Assembly (NCBI GenBank): GCA_015183035.1
Contig: JACZZP010000002.1
Span: 1,922,001-1,986,000, forward strand
Length of the DNA stretch: 64,000 bases
DNA from: Meloidogyne chitwoodi
Lineage: Eukaryota > Nematoda > Chromadorea > Rhabditida > Meloidogynidae
Reading direction: 5' to 3'
The notes under the pieces: generated by a model
Told to the model about the DNA's origin: nothing
What the model saw: the letters and a program-made list of their open reading frames with translations, nothing else
The model's database searches: none
Part shown: positions 10,534-20,928 of the stretch, piece after piece
Numbering within the stretch: the stretch's first letter is position 1
How the letters are laid out: every line of letters starts with the position of its first letter
Program-made: the position numbers and the translations under genes

Positions 10534-10596
10534 ATGGATTACGACACCGACGACATATCCTTTTTCCCCCGCAATGCTCGCGACACTGCCTTCTAA
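10534..10596 (+). other. Conserved 20-codon mini-ORF at element terminus, copy A
   Basis: An ATG-started frame beginning MDYDTDDISFFPRNARD and closed by TAA. The copy B equivalent (32,921-32,986) begins MDYDIDDISFFPRNARN and also closes cleanly, although the DNA differs at several sites. The inverted left terminus (about 6910-6962) keeps a related reading on its minus strand. It could be a fragment of an ancestral coding exon retained in the terminal repeat. No family is recognised. Confidence 0.45.
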
Positions 10597-10831
10597 TAAA
10601 ATTTAAAATGTTTTTAAATTATTTTATTTTTTATTTCCATTATAAAAATCGAATATATTTTTGATAATGTTTAATTATAAATAACTATAAACAATATTAT
10701 TTCATTATAAAAAGTACTTGATTTGTGGAAAAAAATTATGATGAAAAAAGACATACTAATTGAATCTTCTCGACGAGCTGGATCGAATTGTGTTGGTCAA
10801 CTTGTGCTACGTCAGTTTGTTTTATATTTTA

Positions 10832-11165
10832 TCCCACTAGGGTTACTGACATATTGTCCCACTAAGGGTCTCTAACATTTTGTCCCACTAGTGTTACTGT
10901 CATTTTATCCCGTCAGTGTTACCGACGTTTTGTCCCGTCAGGGTGACTGAGATTTTGTCCCACTAGTATGACTGACATTTTGTCCCACTATTATGACTGA
11001 CATTTTGTCCTGCTAGAGTTACTGACGTTTTGTCCCACTAAGGTTACTGACATTTTGACCCACTAGTGTTACTGTCATTTTATCCCGTCAGTGTTACTGA
11101 CGTTTTGTCCCGTCAGGGTGACTGAGATTTTGTCCCGCTAGTGTGACTGACGTTTTATCCCATTA
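10832..11165. repeat. 25-bp minisatellite, about 13 units, with a 175-bp higher-order period
   Basis: The unit is of the type TCCCACTAGGGTGACTGACA plus TTTTG, repeated every 25 bases from 10,832 to about 11,160. A distinctive three-unit run (starting TCCCACTAGTGTTACTGTCA at 10,883) recurs at 11,058, exactly seven units later, so a 175-bp block was duplicated within the array. A second array of the same unit is at 33,214-33,491. Confidence 0.95.
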
Positions 11166-11552
11166 GAGCATGGGACCGTTTTCCGCAAGACCGGGCCTCT
11201 AAACTTGAATTGGATGCGCGGTTTGTAGAGGAGCTCAGTTTTGATTCACTTGATCTAGTTGAGATTGATGTCATTGGAAGATGAATTTGGCTTTGAAATT
11301 TCTATCGAGGTTATTTTTAATTTTAAATATTTTCATTAGAATTAAAAACTTAAATATTATAAATTATCTAAAATATTATTCTTCGGAAATAATATTAATT
11401 TTTTTTTGTTTTAAGATTAATTATTTTTGAAGTTTTTTTACTTTTAAACTTTTCTTATTTTTATTTAGGATACTGAAAAATTCAAAACTTCTAGAGATGT
11501 TGCAAATTATATTATTGATCATGAAGGAGTTAACGAAGAACATGAATTTTAG
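11166..11552 (+). pseudogene. Mitochondrial acyl carrier protein (NDUFAB1-like), 3' remnant with frameshift
   Basis: The upstream exon (to 11,308) encodes DRASKLELDARFVEELSFDS then LDLVEI, which includes the 4'-phosphopantetheine serine in DSLDLVEI. Two bases are then missing relative to the family (V-E-I followed by MSLEDEFGFEIS in another frame, about 11,264-11,270). After an intron, DTEKFKTSRDVANYIIDHEG leads to TAG at 11,550-11,552. ACP carries fatty-acyl chains in mitochondria and is a complex I subunit. The N-terminal targeting exon is absent: the 25-bp minisatellite runs directly into this exon. This is probably a truncated gene copy; a sequencing error at the indel would not restore the missing 5' end. 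Confidence 0.82.
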
Positions 11553-12749
11553 AATATAAAATATAAATATAAAAAGTTTGTTTCTCCCATAGCTTTCTTA
11601 ATTTCAAAAATTAAATAGTTGTTTTTCCTTTTTTGGCTGAAATGTTTATTTAAATTTATATTTCAATAAAATTTATTTTAATACTTAAATTTTGTACAAT
11701 ATTAAATCAGAAAATTTAACTATAATTATTAGGTAATTCATTTTATTTAAACTATTTTTAAAAACAGTCTATAATTTACAAAAATTTTATATTTTTAAAT
11801 TATTATTTTATATAACGACCGGTCGTTATATTTTTCAACCATCCTCTCGAGGGTCCGGTATTTTAGAGAGAGCCGTTATATTAGAGAAAATGAGGTATTT
11901 ACAGTTTATTCAATTTTTAATAAAAATATTTATCATTATTTTCAATTTTTCATTTTAAGACTCATTGGAAATTAATCCGACTGAGAATGAGATTATTATT
12001 TGTCTTCATATAAAAAACTTCTTTCGGTGCCATTTCAAAAAAACAAATCTAATGAATATATACAAAATAATTAAATAAAAGTATATATTTCTCAATAATT
12101 AAAGTGAAGAATAACATTTATTTTTGTTATTCATTTTTAATTTATAAAATGTTTTGAATGCCAAAGTTTGATCATGTTTTTTAATTAAATTATTTTAATA
12201 ATTTTGACAAAATTTAGTTTCAAATTTTATTTATTTATTTGTACTTTTATTATTTTTCAAAATAATTTTCCAGACAATTTAATTATTTATTTATTTATAT
12301 AAAATTAGAGGTATAAAACTAAGTAAATTTATATTTATTAAAAAATAAATTTCCTCTAAAAATGATATTTTTTATCGTTTCCTTTTGATCATAATTGTCA
12401 TTGAGATAAAGCTAATAGAACCTGGTATATTTAAATAATTTATTACAAATATTAAATAATTTTAAAATTAAATTAAATATTTATTTATTTAATTTAGAAT
12501 TATTTTTAATAAACAGCCAAATGATATTAAAATTAAATAAAATACATATATTATTCATCACATTAACATAGTTATTTATTTTTATTTTTTTAAATGCCAT
12601 TTTCTGATAAATAATTCACAATAAAGTGTACAATAATCATTTAATGGTCATAATTTTTATTAAAAATATAATAAACTAAAATATTGTTTTTTTAATAAAA
12701 AATGATTCATCTATTAAAATTAATTTTTTTATTAAATAAATTATAAAAT
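11553..12749. other. AT-rich intergenic DNA with one perfect palindrome
   Basis: No gene seen. The only structure is a perfect 20-bp palindrome TATAACGACCGGTCGTTATA at 11,811-11,830, followed within 65 bases by another CCGTTATA. This resembles ends of the TATAAGGAC/TATAACGAG MITE family found in other introns of the window. Confidence 0.6.
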
Positions 12750-12893
12750 AAACGCCCAAAAATGGCATATATAAAAGCAGATATAATTTTTATAATTTTA
12801 TCACAAATATTATTTTCCTGAAAAAATATTTGTGATCAAATTGTAAAAATTTTACCCATAAACTGCTTTTATTTGCCACATTTATTGGCGTTT
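12750..12893. repeat. 144-bp inverted repeat (small MITE-like hairpin)
   Basis: AAACGCCCAAAAATGGCATA (12,750) is mirrored by TTTGCCACATTTATTGGCGTTT, which ends at 12,893. Internal inverted matches include TAAAAGCAG/CTGCTTTTA and ATCACAAATATT/AATATTTGTGAT. No coding capacity. Confidence 0.75.
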
Positions 12894-13024
12894 CTTATTA
12901 ATAAATTTAATTATTTAAAAATGTATTGGGTAAAATTAAAATATATATTTTTATAAAAAATTAAAAGAAATTACTTTAATTATAAATTTATTTTTAAATA
13001 ATTTTATTAAATCAAACAGAATTG

Positions 13025-13399
13025 TGTTCTGCTATCAAAGCCTTCTAACAAATCCTGGAATCTTCGAACATTTCAAGTTAAACCAAGAATTTGAGGTTAA
13101 ACACGGAAAAGGCAATCGACTCTGTGACCATTAAATCAAAACAAGTCGATGCAATTATTGTTGATACAAAGAAAGAAATTAGAGTGGAATGGATTTAAAT
13201 TATACTATTACCAAAGCAGCAAAACACTCGAACTTGAAATAGATTTCTACGGAAACAGGTATTTTTGATAATTTATTATTTTTAATTAACTTTTCTGAAA
13301 ATATTATTTTAAATAGATTTTTAGAAAAAAATCAAAAATAATGGAGAAGGCAATTAAACAAGCCAAACAATTAATTAAAATGCAAGAAGGCAAAAGTTA
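13025..13399 (+). pseudogene. Unidentified coding-like fragment, frame interrupted
   Basis: Coding-like stretches appear in successive frames: SLLTNPGIFEHFKLNQEFEV, then VDAIIVDTKKEIRVEW, then GFKLYYYQSSKTLELEIDFY, and after a possible intron a basic tail MEKAIKQAKQLIKMQEGKS ending TAG. At least two frame changes are needed, and the last splice does not preserve frame. Codon texture is higher in GC than the flanks. I do not recognise the family. It could be a decayed small gene or an unusual small-exon gene with introns I have misplaced. Confidence 0.4.
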
Positions 13400-14102
13400 G
13401 AAAGTTTATTTTTGTATTTATGGAAACAAAGAAATATATGTCTATTTTGATTTGTTCTTTTTATTTATATTTAAAAGAAGAATATATATTGGACTTGATG
13501 GCCTAGAAGAATACAATAAGTTGATTAATTATTTTTTAATAAAAGTGCAACTCAACATTTCAATCATAAATATATTTTTATTGAAATAAATGAGAGAAAA
13601 GTTTAAAAAAATAATTATAATTAATTTAAAAATAATTACTAATTACATATTATTATTATATTAAAATAAATATTGTATTTGAAGAAAATAAATTTATTTA
13701 TTTAAATATTTTATTTTGAAAATTTCTGATTAATTCAATGGCTTAAAATTAATTTATGAAAAAAATATGTGTAAAATTTAAGTAAAACTCTGTTTTTTAA
13801 TATTATAATTATTTAACAATAATATATTGAAATAAAATTCCACCCTTTTCAGTTTTATCCTGTTAACCCAGATTTTTTAAAATTCAACCTAACCTGAGGT
13901 ACTGGGCCAGAAAAACTCAGTCTTCTGAATAATTTAATAATATTATTTAATAAATTCCCTTTTTATCATTTATATTTAATATAAAATATTTTATCAGTGA
14001 TTATGCATATCAGGTAAATTAAAAATTTTTTTAGGCTCAAAATTTGAGAAAAATCCCACAGCAGTCGATGTAGAAATGTTCATTGAAGTTAAACACTGAT
14101 CT
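13400..14102. other. AT-rich intergenic stretch
   Basis: No gene or repeat structure that I can support. Confidence 0.5.
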
Positions 14103-14376
14103 TTAAGCAACTTCTGAATGAAACTATAAATTAATTTTTAAAAGAAATGTCAAAATGGTAAAACAACCAAAATATTTAATTTTGTCATACCTCAAAGTTG
14201 GTTTGGCCTAAAGATTTTGGAATAAGAATTATAGCAGTTTTCTCAGATTCTTTAAGAATTGCAGAACTGCCAACACTTATTTTGGCATTTCCTGTTGAAG
14301 AATTATTGTTATTTTCCAATTGGTTACCTACAAGGTTGGCATAAATTGGATTACACATTGGGGGTATAACAGACAT
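14103..14376 (-). CDS. Possible small two-exon protein, 68 residues, unknown
   Basis: Exon 1 (14,376-14,191) starts MSVIPPMCNPIYANLVGNQL and ends at a GAG|GTATG donor. Exon 2 (14,123-14,103) reads FHSEVA and stop, in phase. A TTCAG acceptor lies just upstream of the ATG, and an upstream segment around 14,530-14,461 ends at a consensus donor, so a spliced 5' leader (or trans-splicing) is plausible. The middle is Asn/Ser-rich and then SEKTAIILIPKSLGQTNFE. No signal peptide or known domain. The short length leaves doubt whether it is a real gene. Confidence 0.42.
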
Positions 14377-15906
14377 TTTTTATTTGTTTTTGTTTTGACT
14401 GAAATAATTTTAAAAATATTTATTTTTAAATTCATTAATTTAAAAATAAATTAATTTACCTTATTTATTTTCTTTAATTTTATTGAGGGTTTTGAGAACA
14501 ACGGCAGCGAAGTTGTAACTCACAAACTCCTAAAAAACATTTTTAAATATTTATGGAATAATTTGTAATTTTTAATTAAATTTATTTATTTTAAAATTAA
14601 AATAATTAAAATATTACCAAAACAAATAACAGAAAGAGATGTCCAATCGTTTAAAAAAAGAATTGGCTCAATTATGTCGAAAAAGCCAAAAGTACAATTT
14701 TTTAGTTCCGACAGTTTCAAAAATTTAGAAAAATTTTTGTAATTATTTATTTTTAATTTGTTGTCCGTATAATGGCCAATAAGCATTAAAAAGAATTATT
14801 TAAAAAAATATTATTTTTAATTAAGTGCATAAATGAAAATCTAAAAATTTAAAAATTTATTAAAATATTTTAGGTAAAAAATAGAATAATTTATAAAAAT
14901 ATTATTAATTTTATTTATTTTTATTTTGATTAATTTATCTTAATTTTATTTAAACTTTTTTTATTTTCAAATATATTTAATAAATAAAAATAAAAAATTA
15001 TAATCTAAAAATAATTAAAAAAGAAATAGTAAATATTTACAATAATTATTTAAAATAATTTAGGTATAAGGTTTTATTATTTTTTAGGGGAATTATTTTA
15101 ATTTAAGGAAAGTAATTTTTATTATTAATTTATTTAAATATAATATTCGTATTAAAAAAGTAAAAACAAATAAATTCAATTTTAGAAATTTTCAAAATAT
15201 AAAATGACAAAATTTTATTTTTTCAAACATTTTAAAGGAGAAAAAAGAGAAAAAAACTTTGAAGTGAGCAAAATGGGCGAATTTATTTTTATTTATTTAT
15301 TGGGAATTCCCATATATAAAAACCCAATAATTTTGTTTACCATTAAAAAAAAATTAAATAAATTAATTAATTAGAGAAAGAGAACTCTTTTTAATTTTTA
15401 AGAGAATAAAAAATAAAATAAAAAGAAGTAAAAGAAGTGTTTCCCCCGTAAATAATTAATTAAATTAATTAATTAAATTAAATTACTTTGCTAATGCACA
15501 GTATTACAATATAATTATAGGTAGGAGAAGAAGAAAAACATTTCTTTTTCTCTCTCTTTCTATTTATTTGGTTGATATAAATAAAAATGTCAATAAATGT
15601 CAGATGATTGAAAATAATTTTAATTTAAAATTAATTTATAAAAAATCAGACAATTTGTGTTTTTTTTAATTTTTTTAAAGATTTTTAGTTTTTATTAAAT
15701 ATACACAAATTGATTATTGGTTAATAATTTGTTGAGGTTTTCTCCCCCTTATTTAAAAATAATTATTTCTTTTACTTTTTGAGAATAGGTAATAGAGCTT
15801 TTTATCTAATAATTAAATAAAAAGGAATTATTCTTTTAATTTTTTAAATGTTTTATTTTTGATGTTTTAGAATAATTTAATTATTTTTATGAATTATAGT
15901 GATGAA
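14377..15906. other. AT-rich intergenic DNA
   Basis: A 66-codon minus-strand frame at 14,586-14,786 ends at a possible donor and might be an upstream exon of the small gene at 14.1-14.4 kb, but no frame joins convincingly. The remaining 1.1 kb shows only A/T homopolymer-like sequence and a pyrimidine tract (TTTCTCTCTCTTTC) near 15,545. Confidence 0.45.
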
Positions 15907-16196
15907 TAAAGACCGGATTTTTAGGTGAGAAAAAAGTATCAACTGACCATAGCTGACCACTGTCTCTCCGACGGTTAACTTAATCTCTCATTTGTAAGAG
16001 TGGAAGAAAAGTAGTGGTCAGCAGAGATAATATTTAAAATTCCTTTTGTAAAATTCCTTTTCATTTTATACAATTTTCTCTACTTACCACTACTTTTCTA
16101 CGTCTCTTACAAACGAGTGATAAAGTTAACCGTCGGAGAGACAGTGGTCAGCTATGGTCAGTTGACACTTTTTTCTCACCTAAAAATCCGGTCTTT
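15907..16196. mobile_element. 290-bp foldback MITE
   Basis: Ends TAAAGACCGGATTTTTAGGT (15,907) and the inverted CTAAAAATCCGGTCTTTA (to 16,196). Arms of about 120 bases are nearly complementary, including CTGACCACTGTCTCTCCGAC and GGTTAACTT. It is flanked by similar GTGATGAATAAA/GTGATGATAAA sequences on the two sides, suggesting target-site duplication beyond a TA. No coding capacity. Confidence 0.88.
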
Positions 16197-16328
16197 AGTG
16201 ATGATAAAAGGTAATTTAAATTTAATTTAATTTTTTAATTTAAATTAATTTATTCGAAATACTTAATAAAATTAATTTATTTAATTTTTAATAAAAACAA
16301 AAAAATAATAATTTGTAATTATTTATTT

Positions 16329-18662
16329 TTATTTTTTAATTTTTATTTTTTCACAAATTTCCCAAGTTCTTTTTAATTGTTCAAAATGTTTTTCTCCTTC
16401 ACTTTTTTCATTTTTAATTTTATTATTTTCATTTTTTAAAGAAAATCCTTTATAAAAATAAACATTTGTTGAAGGATTAGTTGTTGGACAAATTCTTTTG
16501 TTTTTTGTTGTTTTATTATTTTTTATTTTAAATATTAAATATTTTAATTTAAAAAATAATAATAAAAAATTACGACGAAGATATGGATGATTTCTTTAAA
16601 ATTAATTTAATTAAAAAAATATTATTTTTATTTTTATAAATAATTTTAAAATTTTAAAATTTTACTAAAATTTATTAAATTTTAAATAATTAAATATTTT
16701 TAAATTTAATTAATTAAATAAATAAACTAACAAAATCATAGTTAATTCAATAGCAAAATTAGTAATAGCAATTGTAATATAAAATAAAATATCTAAAAGT
16801 CCATAATAAAATATTGTTAATTCTGTTGATTCTTTTCCAAATATTTTTATATAAAAAGACCAATTAATTATTGTACCAATTAAAATATTTAAAAAATGAA
16901 TTAAAAGTGTTGGAGTTAATTGTTTTGCTGTTCTTATATTTTCTAATAACTAAAAATAATTAAATAATTATTTTTATTAAAAAATAAAATATTAAAATGG
17001 ATAATTAGTTTATAGAAATATTTGTAGAAATATTCTAATTAACTGAAACTGGAATTAATATTTAAACAAAAATTTTAAAATATCCGATAATTGTTCCGTT
17101 TTGTGGATACCTTGACTTTATTAACTTTTAAAAATTAAAAAAAATAAAAAAGTGTCTTAATAAAAGACTCTAAATAAATAAATAAATATATAGTAGATAT
17201 ACCTATATAATTTTTATTAAATATTTTTAAAAATTAATAAAACAATTTATCAAAATAATTTATTATTAATTTTAAAATATTTAAATTAAAAAATAATAAC
17301 CTGATATCTTTCAGTTAAACTATGTTTAATAAATAATTGATTTTGAAATATTTTATCATTATAATGCCATAACCAATTAAATATTAATATTTCTAAAATT
17401 GCTAAAAAAAGCACAATACTCCAAGTTGTTAAATTTAGAATAATACTACTTAGAGAATTTAATGAATTTAATAGAGCAATAATACACTTTAAATAAACAA
17501 ATAAATTAAATAATTAAATTAATTAAATAAACTTACAACAATTGGAAACCAAATAAAACTAAAATATGGCTTTTTCCAATTTTCATAATATTTAACATTA
17601 TAAGTAGCTAATGACCTTTCAATTACTAACACATGTGCTAAAAAATTACGGAAAAAAGCAGCAAAACCAAAAAGAAGAACAAATTCTTCTGGGCCACCAA
17701 AAAGAATATTTCCAGAAATAAATTTTGATAAAATAACAAGTATTCTACCTTTAAAATTAAATATATTTATTATTATTCTAATAGAAAGGCAGATTTAAGA
17801 GATTGAAAAATTTATGAGACTCTAAACTTGTTTTTGGTAATTTTTTTGTTTCTCAACTATTTTATTTAATACACAATATTCCTTGATGATTTATTAATAT
17901 TTTTATTGTAATCCCAGTGCTCAATGCTTCTCTTTCTATTTTAGACTGTCTTTCTATTTTAAGAATAAAATGATAATATTTTAAAAGTTTAGATCAATGA
18001 AAATTGAAAAAAGTCACTGAGGAGAGAATTTAAAGTACAAATTAGTTGACTTTATAAATACATTTTAAAATATAGAATTACGATATATACATTTTTGGGG
18101 AAAACTCTTTATAAGACCAGTCTTTATATGTCTATATTAGTGATGGGAATGGTTCTGTTATTCGGGTAAAATGGTCTCTTATCTTCACACACTCTTTCAT
18201 TCTTTTTTATGCAACTCTTCCCTTTTTCCGACTCAACCCGGTCATACCCGGTAAGCACGGACAGACACCATTTATTCTTCTCTGTGTCTGTAAATACAGC
18301 CGTGCTATCAAAACTGGGTGGCTGAGTCGGAGAATGGTCAAAGATACATAAAAAAGAATGAGAGAGTGTGTGGAAGATAAGAGACCATTTTACCCGAATA
18401 ACAGAATCATTCCCAACACTAGTCTCTATATCTAAGAAGTCCTTATAATTAATTAATAAATAATAATAAAATTACCAAAACTTCTACAAAAAATACAAAA
18501 ACTTTGGCAAAGTAAAATAAATTTTAAATTTTGATGAAATATTGAAGTTTTAATAATTAAAATAAAATTAAGTATAGAAATAGGACAAGTAGCTAATAAA
18601 TGAATATTTAATTCAATTATATTTAACGTTAATAAACAAATATATTTATCTGTATTATTCAT
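16329..18662 (-). CDS. Serpentine receptor class epsilon-like GPCR
   Basis: Five exons: 18,662-18,476, 17,748-17,537, 17,486-17,301, 16,949-16,732, 16,593-16,329. Phases agree throughout and give 355 residues, the usual size for nematode SRE receptors. Hydrophobic segments occur in each exon. The central exon carries FRNFLAHVLVIERSLATYNV; the IERSLATY motif after a transmembrane helix is typical of SRE/SRA-type chemoreceptors. A late NHPYLRR and a basic cytoplasmic tail follow. It probably acts as a chemosensory or neuronal seven-helix receptor, ligand unknown. The first intron (about 730 bases) is unusually long because it holds two nested MITEs. Confidence 0.85.
18104..18449. mobile_element. 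MITE with TATAAG-type ends, split by a hAT-like MITE
   Basis: ACTCTTTATAAGACCAGTCT at 18,104 and the inverted-type end AAGTCCTTATAA near 18,437-18,449 resemble the termini of two elements in unc-87 introns (46,605 and 47,290). The body is interrupted at 18,138-18,421 by another element, so this one is older. Confidence 0.55.
18138..18421. mobile_element. hAT-like MITE in the first intron of the receptor gene
   Basis: Long terminal inverted repeats: TAGTGATGGGAATGGTTCTG (18,138) and, inverted from 18,421, TAGTGTTGGGAATGATTCTG. The arms continue through TTATTCGGGTAAAATGGTCTC and CACACTCTTTCATTCTTTTTTA-like sequence. The flanks are GTCTATAT on the left and GTCTCTATAT on the right, compatible with a slightly altered 8-bp duplication. 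The (C/T)AGTGNTGGGAA end is typical of hAT elements. There is no open frame, so it is non-autonomous. Confidence 0.8.
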
Positions 18663-20928
18663 TTTCTAAAAATAATTAAAATAAAATAAAATTTATTTTT
18701 TATTAAATATTTTAATTTTTAAATATTTAAATTTTTTTTATGAAAATAGAAATAATTTTTACGTAATTTAACATTTAAATTTTTAAATACAAAATTTTTT
18801 TTATTTTAAAAATTATTTTGGGTTTAATAAAACAAATAAAAATTAAAAATAATGAATCAATAATTAATTTTTAAATTAATTTTATTAAAAATATATGGGA
18901 AATAATTTTAAAAGAATATTTAAAAAATTCCCATATTTTTTATTTTTACAAAAATAAAAATTAAAAAATTATTAAATTACGTAAAAAATATTTTTATTTT
19001 TACAAAAATAAAATAAATGTTTAAAAATTAATTTTTACTAAAATATTAACATTTAAAAATAATTATTTATTTAATTAATATTATTTTTATAATGCCATAA
19101 TTTTAATAAATAATTAAATTAAAAATAAATAAATTAAATAATTCTTTATAAAATTAATTAATTATTAAAATATTAATGCTAAAAATAAATATTATTATTA
19201 AATTTATTATTTTAATAAAAAATAGGTAATTCAAAGAAAATAAAAATAATATTAACATTTAATAATTTATTTTCTTATAACTAAAATTGTATTTTTTAAA
19301 AAAAAACTTTAATATTTAAAAAATTAATTTCTTTAATTAATATAGGTATATTTAAATAAATTAATATAACCAATAATTCTGAACCTTTTTTAAATTAAAA
19401 AAACGGAAATGGCACTAAAATGTATTAAATATTAAATTTACCCAAAGTTTATAGCTTTTTAAAATATATTCTCCTTAACTTAAAGTAATTCTTTTTTTTA
19501 AAATATATTTTATTTATTTATTAGTATCCAATAAACTTTTTAAATGAGGACAATAATAAAGAGAAACAATGGTTGCCTTGGTATATATTTAAATATTTTA
19601 TTTAAAAATTAATGAAACAAACTTTTTAATTAAAATATAAATTTTTAAAAAAATTAAAATAAACAAACTAATAATTTTGCCTATATCCTTTAATTATGTT
19701 AAATTAATATATAATTTTAATATTTAAATATTTAATTTGTTAAAAAAGTCAAATAAACATATATTTATTTATATAATATTTAAAATGACATTATCTGTTC
19801 TAATAAAAAAAAAAGCACCTGTAAATATGCTATTCAACAGATTTTTTCAAATAATAATTTTTATAGGTGTCAATTTGTGAATTTCAGTAGTTTAATTACC
19901 TCTACTTTTATAAATCAATTTTTGGTTAATCTTAAAGATATTATTAATTATAAATTATTTTTATTTAATTAAGTAAAGAATTTTTTTTATTTAAAAAAAT
20001 AATATTATAATCTAAAAAAATAAAAAAACTTATTGCGTGTGGTAAATTAAATTAATAAAAAATTCAGCTGACAATTCTAAAAATAATAATATACCAATTT
20101 AATAATTAAATTAATTTACCCTTTTTATATAATTTAAATTTAGTAACCTTTTTTTAATAATATTTACACAAAAAAAAAGAAAAAAAATACAATTAAAATC
20201 AGCAGATGCAATAATTTTGTTAAAAGGGATTTGAAGAGAAAAAATTAGAAAGTGCAAAATGAATTTTTTTAGATTAGATAAAAATTATAAATTTACACGT
20301 TAAGACAAAAATAATATTTTTAAGGAAACGAAGGCAATAATTGAAAATTTGTTTTTTGTTTTATTTGGCGAGAAATTGAAAAAATGAGTTAAAAGAGTTG
20401 TTTAAAAATGATTGAATAATTTATAGGAAAATCGAGCCAAAAATGAGCAAAAAAAAGAAAGAAAAGATTATTGACAATAATAACATTAAAAAGACACAAA
20501 ATACTAGAAATGATGCTCGACTGTTTTAGACAACGGGGGGATGCCCATAAAATTTAAAAAATTGTTCATATATAAATTGTCAAAAAATAAAAATATTCTC
20601 CAGGATAGGCCAATTTTTGAACGTTTAATTAATGTGAGAAATTAATGCAAAAAAGTGAACGAAAAAAAAAATAATTGGGAACATAGAAAACAAAAAATGT
20701 TGTCTTAACCCAAAAAATCAATCCAGGAAAAAATAAGACGCTAAAAGGACAAACTTAAAGTAAAAAATAACAAATAATTGAAATCGTTATTTCAGTGCTT
20801 TTGAGTAAATAAAATAAATTTTTCAAAAAAAATTAATTGATCCAAGTTTGTCCAATTTTTAAATACAAACAAATGGAAAAAAATATACACTAATTTCTCT
20901 TCTTCTTTTTTTTAAATATTCTCTTTAT
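18663..20928. other. 2.3-kb AT-rich intergenic DNA
   Basis: Promoter side of the receptor gene and 3' side of the RBMS gene. Almost pure A/T with no open frames, repeats or RNA genes that I can support. Confidence 0.55.

Larger units (their letters stand above)
6909..10598. mobile_element. Composite inverted-repeat element, copy A
   Basis: Roughly 52-bp imperfect terminal inverted repeats bound the element. The left end begins CCAGGCAGCGTCGCGGGCAT (about 6910) and the right end runs to about 10,598 as the inverted form (CCCCCGCAATGCTCGCGACA just inside). Two nested foldbacks (8620-9410 and 9741-10,495) lie inside. The equivalent element at 30,572-32,982 has the same ends and the same two foldbacks but lacks the 98-bp tandem array and the 1-kb foldback, which are therefore insertions or expansions in copy A. 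No transposase was seen. It may be a large non-autonomous transposon or a mosaic of several. Confidence 0.6.
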
